Origin: Adiantum capillus-veneris
Lineage: Eukaryota; Streptophyta; Polypodiopsida; Polypodiales; Pteridaceae
Assembly (NCBI GenBank): GCA_014529385.2
Contig: CM043967.1
Location: 12,766,001-12,830,000 of the forward strand
Length of the DNA: 64,000 nt
Reading direction: 5' to 3'
Shown piece after piece: positions 34,009 through 45,101 of the stretch. The translations under genes were made by a program, and so were the position numbers. Under the pieces are notes generated by a model. It did not search any database. It had not been told where the DNA came from and saw only the letters and a list, made by a program, of their open reading frames with translations. Numbering within the stretch: position 1 is the stretch's first letter; each line of letters begins with the position of its first letter.

Positions 34009-35247
34009 ATGGCAACTGACCCAGGGCTCGTCTATTATTGCTACCATTGTGAGCAAACAGTGCAATTGGCAAGCCGAGATACCTTGATCTGTGCAGATTG
34101 TCATAGTGATTTCATTGAGGAGCGTCCAGATGGAGGTTCGGCTGTTGAGGATTCGCCTTCCTCATCAGAATTTACGTTCAATGAAATTGACTACATGGGC
34201 CCTGGCTTTGGTCAGCTACTAGAAGACATGTCAAGCTTTCTATCCCACATGCAGGTTACACCCACTGCCGCTCATGGTAGTGATGCCAGCAACAATGAAG
34301 AAGCCCCACAAATTTTAAGACTTGGTACAGATGCACGTGCCCTAAACCCAATTCTTTTTCTTCAGGGTCGCATTCAAAATTTGCTGAGCTTGCGCGAGGG
34401 CGATTATGTGCTTGATAATGGTGCACCCTCGCGCGTTCCGGGGACTATCGGAGATTACTTTGTTGGGCCTGGGCTTGAGCACCTTATTCAGCAGCTAGCC
34501 GAAAATGACCCAAACAAGTACGGCACCCCTCCAGCTTCTAAGTCGGCTGTTGTTGCCTTGCCTACCATCACCATTTCCAAGGACCACTTGGGCACAGATG
34601 CTGCTCAGTGTGCTGTTTGCAAAGAGGAGTTTGAATTGCTCTCACCGGTTAAGCAGTTGCCCTGCAGCCATATGTATCATCCTGACTGCATTCTGCCATG
34701 GCTTGAGCAGCACAATTCATGCCCTGTTTGCCGACATGAGTTGGCCACAGATGATCCTGACTATGAACACTTGCGTGCACGAAGACTTGCGGCAGGAGAG
34801 TTTTCAGGGGCCAGAGGAGGAGATGCTTTGCTTGAAGATCAAAGGGTTCAGGATACACTGACTCTTCGAAGTCTTCCTGGACAACCAGTTGTAACACGCT
34901 ATTCTGCTGAAACCGACAATTCTTCAGAGCAGCAGGGCATCCTTTTGAGTGCACCAACTGATGGCACTCAAAGAGGCATGAACAATGGTTATGATGGCAG
35001 TGCTCTTTCAGAACGACACTTTTCGAGCCTTTCTCCCTGGCTTCGAAGTGCAACAACAATGTCTCAGCTGCATGCGCTTCCAAGAGCAGAAAGTTCAGGT
35101 GAAGGCAGCAATGTCTTGACGTCATCAACTGGAGCCTCGAGTGATAGAAATGATCACCGGGAGCAGATCATCAGGGGGTTGTTTGTTTCTCCTGATCCTG
35201 ACGGAGATGCTATTATGTTGGAGACAAGGGAAGAGGAGTCGGATTAA
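34009..35247 (+). CDS. RING-H2 E3 ubiquitin ligase with N-terminal zinc ribbon (RING1/RNF126-like)
   Basis: A 412-residue intact protein, the only apparently functional gene here. Residues 9-31 form a zinc ribbon (YYCYHC...CADC, Cys 11/14/28/31) followed by DFIEE, as in plant RING1/CIP8/RNF115-126-like ligases. A RING-H2 spans 201-241 with ligands C201, C204, C219, H221, H224, C227, C238 and C241; W231 and V203 are the usual E2-contact positions. The GTIGDYFVGPGLEHLIQQLA helix and PPASKSAVVALPTI before the RING are also family marks. The C-terminal 150 residues are low-complexity, Ser-rich and probably disordered. It should transfer ubiquitin from an E2 to substrates, most likely in the cytosol; substrates are unknown. 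The ATG at 34009 lies in a good context (GCCATGG) and begins MATDPG; an in-frame GTG at 33997 is at the intron junction and not a start. Codons are open without interruption, unlike all neighbours. Confidence 0.93.
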   Translation: MATDPGLVYYCYHCEQTVQLASRDTLICADCHSDFIEERPDGGSAVEDSPSSSEFTFNEIDYMGPGFGQLLEDMSSFLSHMQVTPTAAHGSDASNNEEAPQILRLGTDARALNPILFLQGRIQNLLSLREGDYVLDNGAPSRVPGTIGDYFVGPGLEHLIQQLAENDPNKYGTPPASKSAVVALPTITISKDHLGTDAAQCAVCKEEFELLSPVKQLPCSHMYHPDCILPWLEQHNSCPVCRHELATDDPDYEHLRARRLAAGEFSGARGGDALLEDQRVQDTLTLRSLPGQPVVTRYSAETDNSSEQQGILLSAPTDGTQRGMNNGYDGSALSERHFSSLSPWLRSATTMSQLHALPRAESSGEGSNVLTSSTGASSDRNDHREQIIRGLFVSPDPDGDAIMLETREEESD

Positions 35248-36720
35248 CCACACCATGTAATTACTCGCACTTGGGCGGTCCATTGATCCTGTACTCAAAG
35301 ACAGGTCCTAGCTCGGGTTTCAATTTTTCGTCTTGATTGCTGAAAGGGTCAGTAATGATTGAGCAGGAAGACCTATCTTTACTGATTTTGTTGCAATCAT
35401 TGATCCGTTCTTGAGGGATGGTTTTATTGAAGATCTTGGATGCTGACATATTGTCTATGGTGCAAAATTCAGATGAGCCGGTTTGGTCTATGTCTGTATA
35501 ATTGTGTATATATCTGTTGGATTGTTGCATTTAAATGAAGTAGGAGATTATAGCTGCTGGAAACTTGCAATGGGGCTTGCTGAAGCACATAGAAATTATT
35601 GTTTTTCCTGTACGACATGTCTCACATGGTTATCAAGAATGAACTTAAAACCACCCAATTGTAGTGTTTTGTTAGAGAGAAGAGCAAGCAGTTTCAAGCT
35701 TGTACAAATTACCTTTGAAGTTTGTTACTCTACAGACAACACAGCTTGAGTCATTGTAAATTTTGCATGCAACGATTGAGGTGCTGTTACTCCAAGGGGG
35801 CCTTTGAAATGGGTAAGCTAGCTTTGTTCAGCACAAGTTCTGGCAACATTTTGGTCAGACATTCCCTGTAGAGTTTTCGGTTGTGTGTGTGGCTTAACCA
35901 GAGATTTTACATACATCATGTATCATTAAAGGCAGGCAAACTGGTTTTTGTGACATCGCCAAGCCTTTTGCTTTGACTAAAATTATGTGATGGTGAAGGC
36001 GATGTATGTACCTTGTCTTGTGGTAAGCTATGCTAGCTGTTGGACAGCTGGATTTGCCTTAGCTATATAAGTTCCTGCAGGTCCTGTGCTCTTCATGGTG
36101 TCAATCTTATAGCAGTAGGTTTTAATTCTATGAGGGCATAAGTTGGTATGCTACTTTTGTTTTTGGGTAGCATTTCATTTGATGCAGCCAACAGTGCTAA
36201 TTAACTTTTTCACAAGGACTGGATGTTGTGTGCACTTCCTTTGTGGAATTTGGGTGGTGAAATATATGTTAGTCCTGGAAATCTTCCGCGAAGGGAAAGA
36301 ATGAGACTTTTATATCTCAAGTATCCATCTCATCACCAGGAGGGGGACGCCTATGTCTCATCATCCTTCTCACCAGGTGAAAAAGGGGGCCTGCTACGTC
36401 TCTGCAGCCTTCTCACTACGAGAAGAACTACATTGCAGTAGCCTTCTCACCACATATGTTTACAAAAAAATCCTGTGTGGCAAGAACCAGTACACGTGGG
36501 AGATGAAAACCAATGAGGTATTTGGCATATGATTGTTGGTCAATGTGGAATTTCCGTCAGGTTGCATGCTAATTTTGCTTGCAGTAACATGGAGGCCCAT
36601 GTGCATGCTGAAGGTAAACCTGTTTTGTCTTGATTGAACTGTGGTAGACTGGCAAGGCTTGATATCATAATAATCCTTGTGTGTTTGGCCTAACCTCATA
36701 TAGAGAGATACAAACTAGTT
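35248..36720 (+). other. 3' flank of RING gene (3'UTR and intergenic)
   Basis: Follows the TAA stop. No clear AATAAA signal near the stop; the T/A-rich stretch around 35490-35540 is a plausible 3' end region. Short frames here lack family resemblance. A G/A-rich motif around CCTTCTCACC recurs three times at 36368-36450. Confidence 0.45.
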
Positions 36721-36721
36721 T

Positions 36722-37232
36722 GTGGATCTTGCAGATGGGAGGTCTGATGGAGAGGGTAGACCTTTTGAAAGATTGTTGAGGGAGAGAACCTTCACAAAGT
36801 GCAAGGAGGAGGATCCACAGCAGTGCGGATATATTGTGTATCGTAATGAAGATTGTGTGGTTTTACTCAAGGTGGCAGTATGCGCCTGGATGGTAATGTC
36901 TTACAAAGGCTAGTGGGCATGGCGGATAGTCCTGCATACTCCTAAAACATGCAATTGAGCTTGAGATATACCTGTGCAAGTTTTGCTTCAAGGCTGATCA
37001 CTTGCATTTGAGATAAGGGTTTGTGGCTGTTGCATTGCCCAAGTGTTCTTTTCAGGATCTTAGCTACTATGTAGCTGCTGCTAGCACGTCCTTTGGGTTG
37101 AAGAGGACCGAGCAGTACCAAAGAAAGGAGGATCTGAGGGGGAATGATGCGGAGGGATGCAGTCTTCAGTTTACTGGGGTTTCTCTACTAGAGCAACAAG
37201 CCAAGAAGGATGAGGCCAAGTCTAGCAGCTAA
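36722..37232 (+). other. Two short unrecognised frames
   Basis: Frames at 36722-36913 (63 codons, GRPFERLLRERTFTKCKEED) and 37023-37232 (69 codons, charged C-terminal QQAKKDEAKSSS) are composition-wise protein-like but in different frames and match no family I know. They might be exons of a small gene or chance. Low confidence. Confidence 0.25.
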
Positions 37233-38009
37233 ACTGTAGGAGGGGGGTCTGCACATTTGAGGTGATAAAGACTGATGGAAGAATAGTTGAGGAACAGTTT
37301 TGACATCATTTATTGGCAATGGGGTGGTTTCTAGGAATATGCAGTGCTCTTGTGTTTGAATATGCACTTACAACCAAAAGGTGCAGACACAGCATTTCCA
37401 AAGCTTGTTTTACTGTGTTGTTTCTCTGCACAGAATTAGTTTTGCCATCTTTCAATACCAGATGGGGCAGGTACTTTCTGTGGCGTGGATGACAATTATA
37501 TTTTCATGGAGGATATTGTCTGAAAATATATGTTCTCCTGTCCAATCGATGGATTGTCCAAAGATTGATAGTAAGGAAATATGTTGCCTACTGCTTTTGT
37601 TGGTTCAAAGATTGATAGGAGGGGGAGCATGCTGCTGCTGCTGCTCTCCATGACGGAGGGATGAGCAGGGGCACATGTTTAATGAGGGCCGTTGGATCAA
37701 GTTTGTCAGCATTTTTTTGTTGACTCTAGCAGTGGGGACTACGAAATGCGAAAAGGAATCGAAAAGGATTCAGGTGGGGTGAGAAGAAGGTGACATGGGC
37801 TTCAAAGAAGAAAATATGCTGAACTGGCTACTTATCAGTTGTATATGCCTTGTCGTTTGAAAAGAAGGTGACAAAAGGCATTAAAGAAGTAAATAAGCTC
37901 ACATTACTGTCCACTTCCAAGTCTAACTAATTCACGATGTGTAACTGGTTGTTGTTAAGTAGATAGTGTAAGATTTTCTCTCTCATTACTATATTATTAT
38001 GAGACTTTC
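37233..38009. other. Intergenic sequence
   Basis: No gene, RNA or clear repeat was seen. A short GCTGCTGCTGCTGCT run lies at 37631-37646. Confidence 0.45.
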
Positions 38010-38330
38010 TTAGTAAAGTTGGAATAAAAAAATTATATATATTATAAGATTTGCGTTGCGTGAATAACCTGATGGTTTTCTTCCTACTTTGCCAACATAT
38101 TCAATGCACATTGCCTTTGTGACAGTTATGTCCTCTTTTGTATGTATAATAATTTCAATGCCCAAAAAGTAACACAACTCTCTCAAATCCTTCCTGTCAA
38201 AATCTTGCTTCAAGAGGCTCTTCACATGCATAGCTTCAGTCTCATGATTGCCATCAACAATCAAATCATCCACATGGATGCGTATGATCACAGGAACTGT
38301 TTCATTTTCTCACACATACAAGGAATGATC
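38010..38330 (-). pseudogene. Copia reverse transcriptase fragment
   Basis: The minus frame reads MIIRIHVDDLIVDGNHETEA, then LLKQDFDRKDLRELCYFLGI and EIIIHTKEDITVTKAMC. This is the Copia RT active-site block (YVDD appears as HVDD) followed by the KDLGxLxYFLGIE segment. A DHSLYVCEKMKQFL-like piece lies just upstream in another frame. No LTR or other domain is nearby, so it is an isolated scrap. Confidence 0.82.
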
Positions 38331-38418
38331 TGCATCATCCACCATACAAAAACTAGTTTACTTGTGATGTTTGAGTGTAACTGTTTGTTGTTCAGCACAT
38401 ATGTAGTTATTGTATGGC

Positions 38419-38485
38419 TCTCCTCTTGCAAAATACATTAGTTGATTAGATGATTCTCTCAACTAATGTATTTTGCAAGAGGAGA
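38419..38485. repeat. Perfect inverted repeat 1 (27-bp arms)
   Basis: Arms 38419-38445 and 38459-38485 are exact reverse complements around a 13-base loop. The right arm shares its last bases with the left arm of the next inverted repeat. Confidence 0.95.
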
Positions 38486-38587
38486 TGAAATGTGAAGAGT
38501 CACAATTGCTTATAAAAGAGAAAAACCAATCACATGCTCAATTCCTCTTTTATAAGCAATTGTGACTCTTCACATTTCATCTCCTCT
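38478..38587. repeat. Perfect inverted repeat 2 (43-bp arms)
   Basis: Arms 38478-38520 and 38545-38587 are exact reverse complements around a 24-base loop. The right-arm sequence recurs in the adjacent tandem array at 38673. Confidence 0.95.
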
Positions 38588-38799
38588 ACACTCTTGATTT
38601 CCGTATCTTTGAACAACTTTTCACATTTCATCTTCTCTTCACTCGTGAGTTTCCATATCCGTAAACATCAAACTCTTTTATAAGCAATTGTGACTTCACA
38701 TTTCATCTCCTCTACACTCTTGATTTTTCGTATCCTTGAACAACTTTTCACATTTCATCTTCTCTTCACTCGTGAGTTGCCATATCCGTAAACATCAAA
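38545..38799. repeat. Tandem duplication, about 128-bp unit
   Basis: Two copies starting CTCTTTTATAAGCAATTG at 38545 and 38673, each ending CCGTAAACATCAAA. Only small differences are visible. Confidence 0.9.
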
Positions 38800-38800
38800 C

Positions 38801-38985
38801 CATATTTCTTCTAAGGTTTCAACCTTTTCACTTTAAATAATTTTCCTCCGAGATTTCAATTCTTTCATCATTCAATTTGTCATATCTGTAACGTCAAACC
38901 ATATTTCTTCTAAGGTTTAACTTTTTCACTTTAAATGATTTTCCTCCGAGATTTGAATTCTTTCATCATTCAATTTTGAAGATTT
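38801..38985. repeat. Tandem duplication, about 97-bp unit
   Basis: Two copies containing CATATTTCTTCTAAGGTTT and TTTTCCTCCGAGATTT. The first copy ends with a CATATCTGTAACGTCAAAC variant of the end of the neighbouring 128-bp unit, so the arrays are related. Confidence 0.85.
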
Positions 38986-39945
38986 TTTCCATAAAAATGA
39001 ATTGAGGGAGGTTGCAAAGACTCTCATTGCATTTGTCCACTTCCCACAAATTTTATGTCCTTTTATTCCCTTACTAGGAAGCAGTGGTGATAAGCCTTCA
39101 TTCTACAAGTTGATTTGTAGTTCTATTTTGATTCTCTTTTGTCATACTTAAAGGAGACTTACTTATTTTCCAAGTGATGATTTACATCCGATTTTGAAGG
39201 GTGATTGCACTAATTATTGGGTTTTACTTAAAGAAGAGCAGTGTGTGCGCTACATATCATGTAGATTGTCTCTTTACAATTTTGCGATCTAGGTGATGAG
39301 CTCTTGAGGGGATCACACATAAATGTGATATTGTGAGGCTAGGCTTAATGGAACCATGCATGAGATGATTCTTACTATGTTAATGACACTCAATTGTTTG
39401 CATCATGAAATTGATTATGAGTATGCTAAACATGACCATGCAAAATGTTAAACATTTTGTTTGGTCATGTTCCTTTGATGAATTTTAACATTTCTAAATA
39501 CTTCAAAGGAGTTCAAAGGAGGGTTTGAAAGAAACTTGAAAATTTTGTCTAGCGCCATGGAAAGAAATCTCAATTGAGAATGTGATTTGCTCGGCTCCTC
39601 TTTGAACCGTAATTGGGTATCCCTTCTCCTATGATAATGTTCACCATCGTCCTCTAATTGCTCTCCTACTCATACCCTAAAGAGGGCCTTATTTTTCTGT
39701 AGCACGCTTTGAGTAATTAAAGAGGGACAAAATGGTGCAACGACTAAGATCAAGGATTGAGTCCAAGGAACAGACTCTACGATTATCATTTTACAAGGGC
39801 TCAAAAAACAAGGGTGATTGGGTAAGGCCATGATACACATCGCTGGTATGATCTAACCATATCCCTCCCCAATTTCAGGAACGTCTAGTGGGCCACTAAA
39901 TAGAGCCCACCCTAGGAATTGTCATGCTATCGTGAAAGTCCTAGG
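38986..39945. other. Unassigned intergenic sequence
   Basis: AT-rich, stops in all frames, no recognised feature. Confidence 0.45.
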
Positions 39946-41130
39946 TGTTACTCAATTTATCTTTGTACATGCTCCACACTTTCCACAAAGAACGCATAAG
40001 GTCTGAACCAGAAGCTAGGAACTCTAATTTTCTAAACAAGAGGGTGGTCATAGGGATAACTTTTCATCCTTTGGCATATATTAATTTAAAGTTAGCTAGC
40101 CCTTGCAGCAAAAATATAGACCATTTGACGTCTAGATTGAGCAGCACAACAGTAATAGTTTCAATAGCCTCTTGTCAGCCAAAATGTTAATACTTTAGAT
40201 CCCCACACCTCCTCGCTCTTTGGGAAGACAATAGATGTCCCATTTGAGCTTAGTCGATTTCAAGGAGAAGGGTTTCCCTCCCATAGAAAGCTCGTACATA
40301 TCTTGTTGACTTGATCAAGGTGAGAGTCTAGAAGTCTCTAGCAAGCCAAGACAAACACGACATAGGTAGCAGAAAGTGATTGATGACCATGACCATGACC
40401 TTTCCTGCCATGGAACCTTGGAATCCCACCCACTTGTTGAGTTTTTTCTTGAAATTTGCGCACACCCAATCCCAATGTTGTTTTAATTATACACCAAATG
40501 CCCATTGGAATCTCCAGCAATCAAAACACTTGGACCTTCTCTGATGGCATAGCAATCTTCATTAACCAACCAACTAGGGATAGTACATTCGTTGACATGC
40601 ACTCTAGTCATGTGGTGATTTATCTTAGAACTTGATGCACAACAAAAAGTGCCAAGGACTATCCAAAAGATTCTCAAGGAGTTGTTGTCATTGGAGCGTT
40701 AGTATCATATGCACATTGGGACTTGTCAAGATTGGAGAGTTTGATTCCCTTAATCAACCCTTTGGAGATTCTGTCGTTGATGAGACAATCAAGAACATCC
40801 ATTGAAAGTGCAAAAAGGAGAGGGGCTAAGGGGAAACCTTCCTTGATTGACCTTTGAAGTGAGAATGGTTTCAATAGAAGACCATTAATGGCGACTCTTG
40901 CCTAGGCATTGCCAAACAAAGTTTGCGCATATTCTCTAAACTTACGGCCAAAGCCCATTTTTTCCAACCTTCCCAATAAAAATCATCATTCAAGCCGATC
41001 ATAGGCCTTTTCAAAGTCAACTTTGAAGAATAGAAACTTATGGGAAGATTCTTCAGCATGTTCAATGCCTCCCAAATAGAGATGATTTCTTTGACAAGCC
41101 TTTGACCTCTTATGAAGCCTTTTTGTTTTG
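39946..41130 (-). pseudogene. LINE reverse transcriptase and C-terminal fragment
   Basis: Non-LTR retrotransposon remains on the minus strand. Near 41.0 kb a frame reads FFKVDFEKAYDRLE (first catalytic Asp block), then SLQRSIKEGFPLAPLLFALS and MDVLDCLINDRISKGLIKGI (40674-40874), with CAYDT where the FADDT active site belongs. Further down come KFQEKTQQVGGIPRFHGRKG, LLDSHLDQVNKICTSFLWEG and a PKERGGVGI-like segment, the usual C-terminal LINE blocks. Frames change at least four times. In live LINEs this enzyme primes cDNA at the nicked target. This is a 5'-truncated dead copy, as is typical. Confidence 0.85.
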
Positions 41131-42489
41131 TAGATTGGTCTATTCCAATTTTAAAAACAAAGGGCCTTTTTCTTTAAATTCAAAATAGAGCCTTGTGCAC
41201 TCACGTTCCTAATAAGAAGGAAGACCCAATATTGCTCTTCATTATCCAAGTAAGGAAGCAGTAATGTGATGGATAATTAGCAGTTACTTTTTGAAATAAT
41301 TGCATCCCATGCATGGTCACCCTCACGAGTTCTTTGTCTTATATGCAACTATGCGAGTCTTTTTGTAACTATGCTGATTTTGCTATAGTTTGCATCAATA
41401 ACAAGTTACTGATAACTGGTTCATGCGTGATCACATCCTAAGCATGTATCAATTTGCAAACCTAGAAAGGTTAGAGAACCCTTTCATCTTGATTGGACTC
41501 ATGCCCACTAATTGAAGTATAAATTTGCAAACCCTAGATTTGAGAACCAAGAAAGGTTGGAGAACCTTTTCATCTTGATTGGACTCGTGCCCACTAATTG
41601 AAGTGTCCCCCTTTCACTATTTTCATGTGCCTCCCCTTTTCTATCAAGAAAACATTATCTTTTTCCATAATTGTGATACTCGAGACCCTAAATTGGTGGG
41701 AATGTGGTTGGTTCTTGAAACCATTGTGTGAACTCTACAATACCCTAATAATGAATCCCTCTCTCTCTCTCTTCTCTCTCTCTATTTATTTATTTATTTA
41801 TATGTATATATGTGATAACAGTCACAAAGAGGCCTACATGTCAACATGTTACTTTATTACTATTGACACAACACTCACTCTTTGGCTGGGGTTCCTTAGC
41901 TAATGACTGTTGTGGCCGGCTCAAGGATTGGCCACTCCATCCAATCATGCCAAAATTTCATAGCTAATTAATTTGATCAGTATAGCCTTCTTCTTGTTTC
42001 CATTTGCTCCTACCAACAACTTGCCCCATGTTCTCAATCATGTGTGCTCAATCTTGTGGGTCCCGTGAGTGTGAGTGTTATGTCTTGACACTCCATGACC
42101 TTTGTGCTACATGTGCTCGACCTCATGGGTACTGTGAGCGGCCAGTAACCACCATTCTTCATGCAACCACATGCCTAATTGTAAAATGCTTCACCCTTGC
42201 AATTGAATTCTCTCCCTCCTTGTAAATGGGATTCTAGAAACACCAGCTGCAAGCATATGGGTCACATGAACTCAAAACATTTGAACAATTTTATGAAGTG
42301 CTAAGTGCTCTACTCCGTCAAAAGAGAGATCCTCCTCCTAGGAAAACAAAAAGAGAGGGTTACACTCAAACAACCAAAGGGCAAATACATGTCGGATATG
42401 TGGCACAGAGAGAGAGAGAGAGAGAGAGAACCTATGTAGCTTTGATTATGTAAAGTGGAAAATTTTGCAAGATGCATGTCAAATTGCTT
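41131..42489. other. Unassigned sequence with a local duplication
   Basis: Contains an imperfect tandem duplication at about 41450-41605, each copy holding CATCTTGATTGGACTC and GCCCACTAATTGAAGT. No gene seen. A short GA run occurs at 42417-42430. Confidence 0.5.
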
Positions 42490-42494
42490 TGTTG

Positions 42495-42514
42495 TGAAGT
42501 GTGCAAGTGAGAGA

Positions 42515-42546
<32 letters not shown>

Positions 42547-42700
42547 CAATGGAGAAGTGAGAAGAAGAGGAGACCTGTGTTTGTAGGGGCAAAGAATCAC
42601 CTAGTATATGTGCACCCCTTATTCTATTATGTACATAAAAGAATAATTGCAATGAGCAAGCACCTGGCCTAACCGGCCACATGGGGATTTACCCCTAAAG
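42495..42700 (-). repeat. 3' LTR of copy A
   Basis: Minus strand from TTTAGGGGTAAATCCCC to GCACACTTCA. It matches the 5' LTR apart from the shorter TG microsatellite (42516-42543 versus 46223-46312) and changes at the TG end. Confidence 0.8.
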
Positions 42701-42796
42701 CCTCTCATGTAAAGGCTAATGTGGCCATGAGGGAGAAAACAAAAGAAAATTGTACAAAACTATACAAGGCCATCATCAAGTATGACCTCAGCCAAA

Positions 42797-43400
42797 TCAC
42801 ACTGGCTCACCGAATCTATGTGCATCCAGCTTGAAGTGTAGACGAGGTACAGAGCAATCAACCACATACTCCTCACCAAAGCCACACACGTCTCGCAGGT
42901 ATCTCACAATATGTTGCAAAGTGCCCCTATGCTCAAAGCCAATATCAGCCACTGCACAACTGACCACTACCACTGCAAATGCACCTACCTCAAATGCATT
43001 CTCGAGTCTTGAGATTAGTATCTCATACATGAGACTCCCCAATGCTGATGAAATCCTGGCAATCTCTGCAAACTTGACCATCTCAGTCAAATGTGGCTTA
43101 GAACTCCACTCATGGAAATCATCCTAACACCTGGACTCTTATCCTTGGAATTCATCCTCGTGTCCATCGCATATCACATTCGTACCAAAAGCATATGTCT
43201 GTCCTTAATCATGTGTGTCAAGAGCAATGTCTACCTCCAACCCACACGCATCAGCCTCTAGCTTAAGCATATCCATGAATGACTGAATTACGACCAAATC
43301 CTTAGTGCTCAAGCCATCCATATCCATCATCGTATCCACAAATGACAAGCCCTAGTGCACAATTGTCTGCAAAACTGTCTCAACATGCTCACAACTAGAG
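42797..43400 (-). pseudogene. RT-tail segment of copy A
   Basis: The open part (42797-43090) reads ISSALGSLMYEILISRLENA, EHRGTLQHIVRYLRDVCGFG and DAHRFGEPV, aligning with the Copia segment after the RT active site (ASxVGSLMYAxxxTRPDIA...ILRYLKGT). Upstream to 43400 the sequence, with stops, parallels copy B (MDGLS...QPFMDML). Everything between pre-integrase and this segment is missing. The strand continues to near the polypurine tract without RNase H. Confidence 0.75.
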
Positions 43401-43770
43401 CATCATGCACTCTATCTACAAAGGAGACATGCCTCGTCTCTTTGCATGGTTGCGTACTCATGAAGACTGTGTCGTCTCAAACGTGACGTACTTGTATCAC
43501 ATGAATCGTGCCAACACTAGCACCTCACGCTATGACTAGTGTCTGTGATGCAATCTAAAATAGTGCTCGTTTGGCACTACCTGGCATCCACTATCTAATA
43601 ACTGAATCACGGAGATCAAGCTCAGCATTAGACCTGGCACAAAGCATACATCTCACAGCATATATGATACACCACTCAGCAATGATAGACTGACATCTCC
43701 TTCACTGACTATGTCATGCGTCAAACCATCAGCTAGATGCACACGTCCAAGCATACCACTTGCATATGTG

Positions 43771-44025
43771 CTAAACCACTTGTGGCTCGGCGTGACCATC
43801 AGCTAGATGCACACGTCCAAGCATACCACTTGCATACGTGCTAAACCACTCGTGGCTCGGCGTGACATCTTGTATCCAATGCAAAGGTAATGTATCATCA
43901 ACCAACATAGGAAATTCAGGAGTAAACATAGAAGCAAACTTGACATCTCCATCATGTGTAGCCCTATATGCTACATTTGCTCCCACATCAGTCAAAGTGA
44001 TAGCAATTGTCATGTGTTGTCTCAT
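43771..44025 (-). pseudogene. Copia protease segment of copy A
   Basis: Reads ANVAYRATHDGDVKFASMFT, then DTLPLHWIQDVTPSHEWFST and YASGMLGRVHLADG. This follows the Copia protease layout (WILDSGA-S-HM...WF-TY...V-L-D), but the active site is IQDV followed directly by TPSHEW, so the D-S-G and several residues are lost relative to copy B. Just downstream (43734-43840) the GTGGCTCGGCGTGACCATCAGCTAGATGC stretch is a short tandem duplication. Confidence 0.75.
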
Positions 44026-44033
44026 CCATCAAG

Positions 44034-44434
44034 ACAACACCTGCGTACATGCCCTGCATAACCACAATGCCAACATACAATGTCTTTGTGTCTAAAGATT
44101 GTCCTCTGACTGTAGGCATCTCTCTAGACTCATCTATGCCAAAAGCATTACACAATCTCAGCCATAAAGATTTAGTTGTACATGCATCCAAACCGATGCA
44201 ATAGACAGACTCACCAAGGTAAAACATGATTGTTGAATGTGGAAGCTCATCCAAGTCCTCCCACTCATCGCCAGTCATAGACTATGGCCTAGCATCCATG
44301 CCTTGCAGTGGCAACACCTAGCCCAACTAAGTTAATGCATCGTGCATACCTACTTTCCAATGCTCAAAGTATGAGCCATCAAACCTCTTATGGGAAAGCA
44401 TAAACTATGACAATGATGTACTTGCCAAATGCAT
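44034..44434 (-). pseudogene. Copia gag and zinc knuckle of copy A
   Basis: The gag ATG is at 44434 (homologous to the MDLAC start at 57512 in copy B). After stops the frame 43988-44278 holds MTGDEWEDLDELPHSTIMFY, LGESVYCIGLDACTTKSLW and LRLCNAFGIDESREMP, a shortened UBN2 gag. In a shifted frame a complete CCHC knuckle, CWHCGYAGHVRRCC, lies at 44034-44075. The gag is much shorter than standard Copia gag, and the same shortening is seen in copy B. Confidence 0.8.
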
Positions 44435-44435
44435 G

Positions 44436-45033
44436 GTGATAACCTATAACAAGATCAAGCACAAATTGATCTAATGACAATAGCCAAAGCTTGGCTAACT
44501 CATACACTAAACACTATTAAAATACAACATATATTTTGGCATAAGCTATCCAAGAGAAATGTCAGCAAATATGGCAATCAATGTAATGAGACAAGTGAGC
44601 AAAGCCACTCAAATGATGCCAAAACCGCTCTAATCCAAGATCCTATGTCACCAAGGTCACTATGCAATAACCAAGTATTCTATCATCAATGCTCTCCCTC
44701 CTGAAGAGAGTACCGCATACATATCAAATGACATAATTCAGTGAGCAAATTCTCAAGCCCACAAGAGCAAACACTCTCACAATGCCATATCAAAACACAA
44801 TGGAAAAGCAACCACTGAGTGCCAAATGCAATCAAACTGACTGCGAACCAATGCGCATGAACAATGAACTCGCTAAGAAAATCCGATAGAGTTCTTGCAA
44901 TATTCGGGCAATCCGCCAGAATAACCAAGACAATGCAATGTGGATGCACATTATGTGTGCTTTTCGGCGATGATATTCTCCGTTTTGCAATGGCATATGT
45001 GAGCTCATTTTCAGTTGAAGGGATGGGCAAATG

Positions 45034-45101
<68 letters not shown>

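Noticed and set aside
34649-35128. 159-codon minus-strand frame
   Set aside because: Antisense shadow of the RING coding sequence.
38545-38985. CRISPR-like array
   Set aside because: Only two copies per unit, no constant repeat with unique spacers, and the setting is a plant genome.
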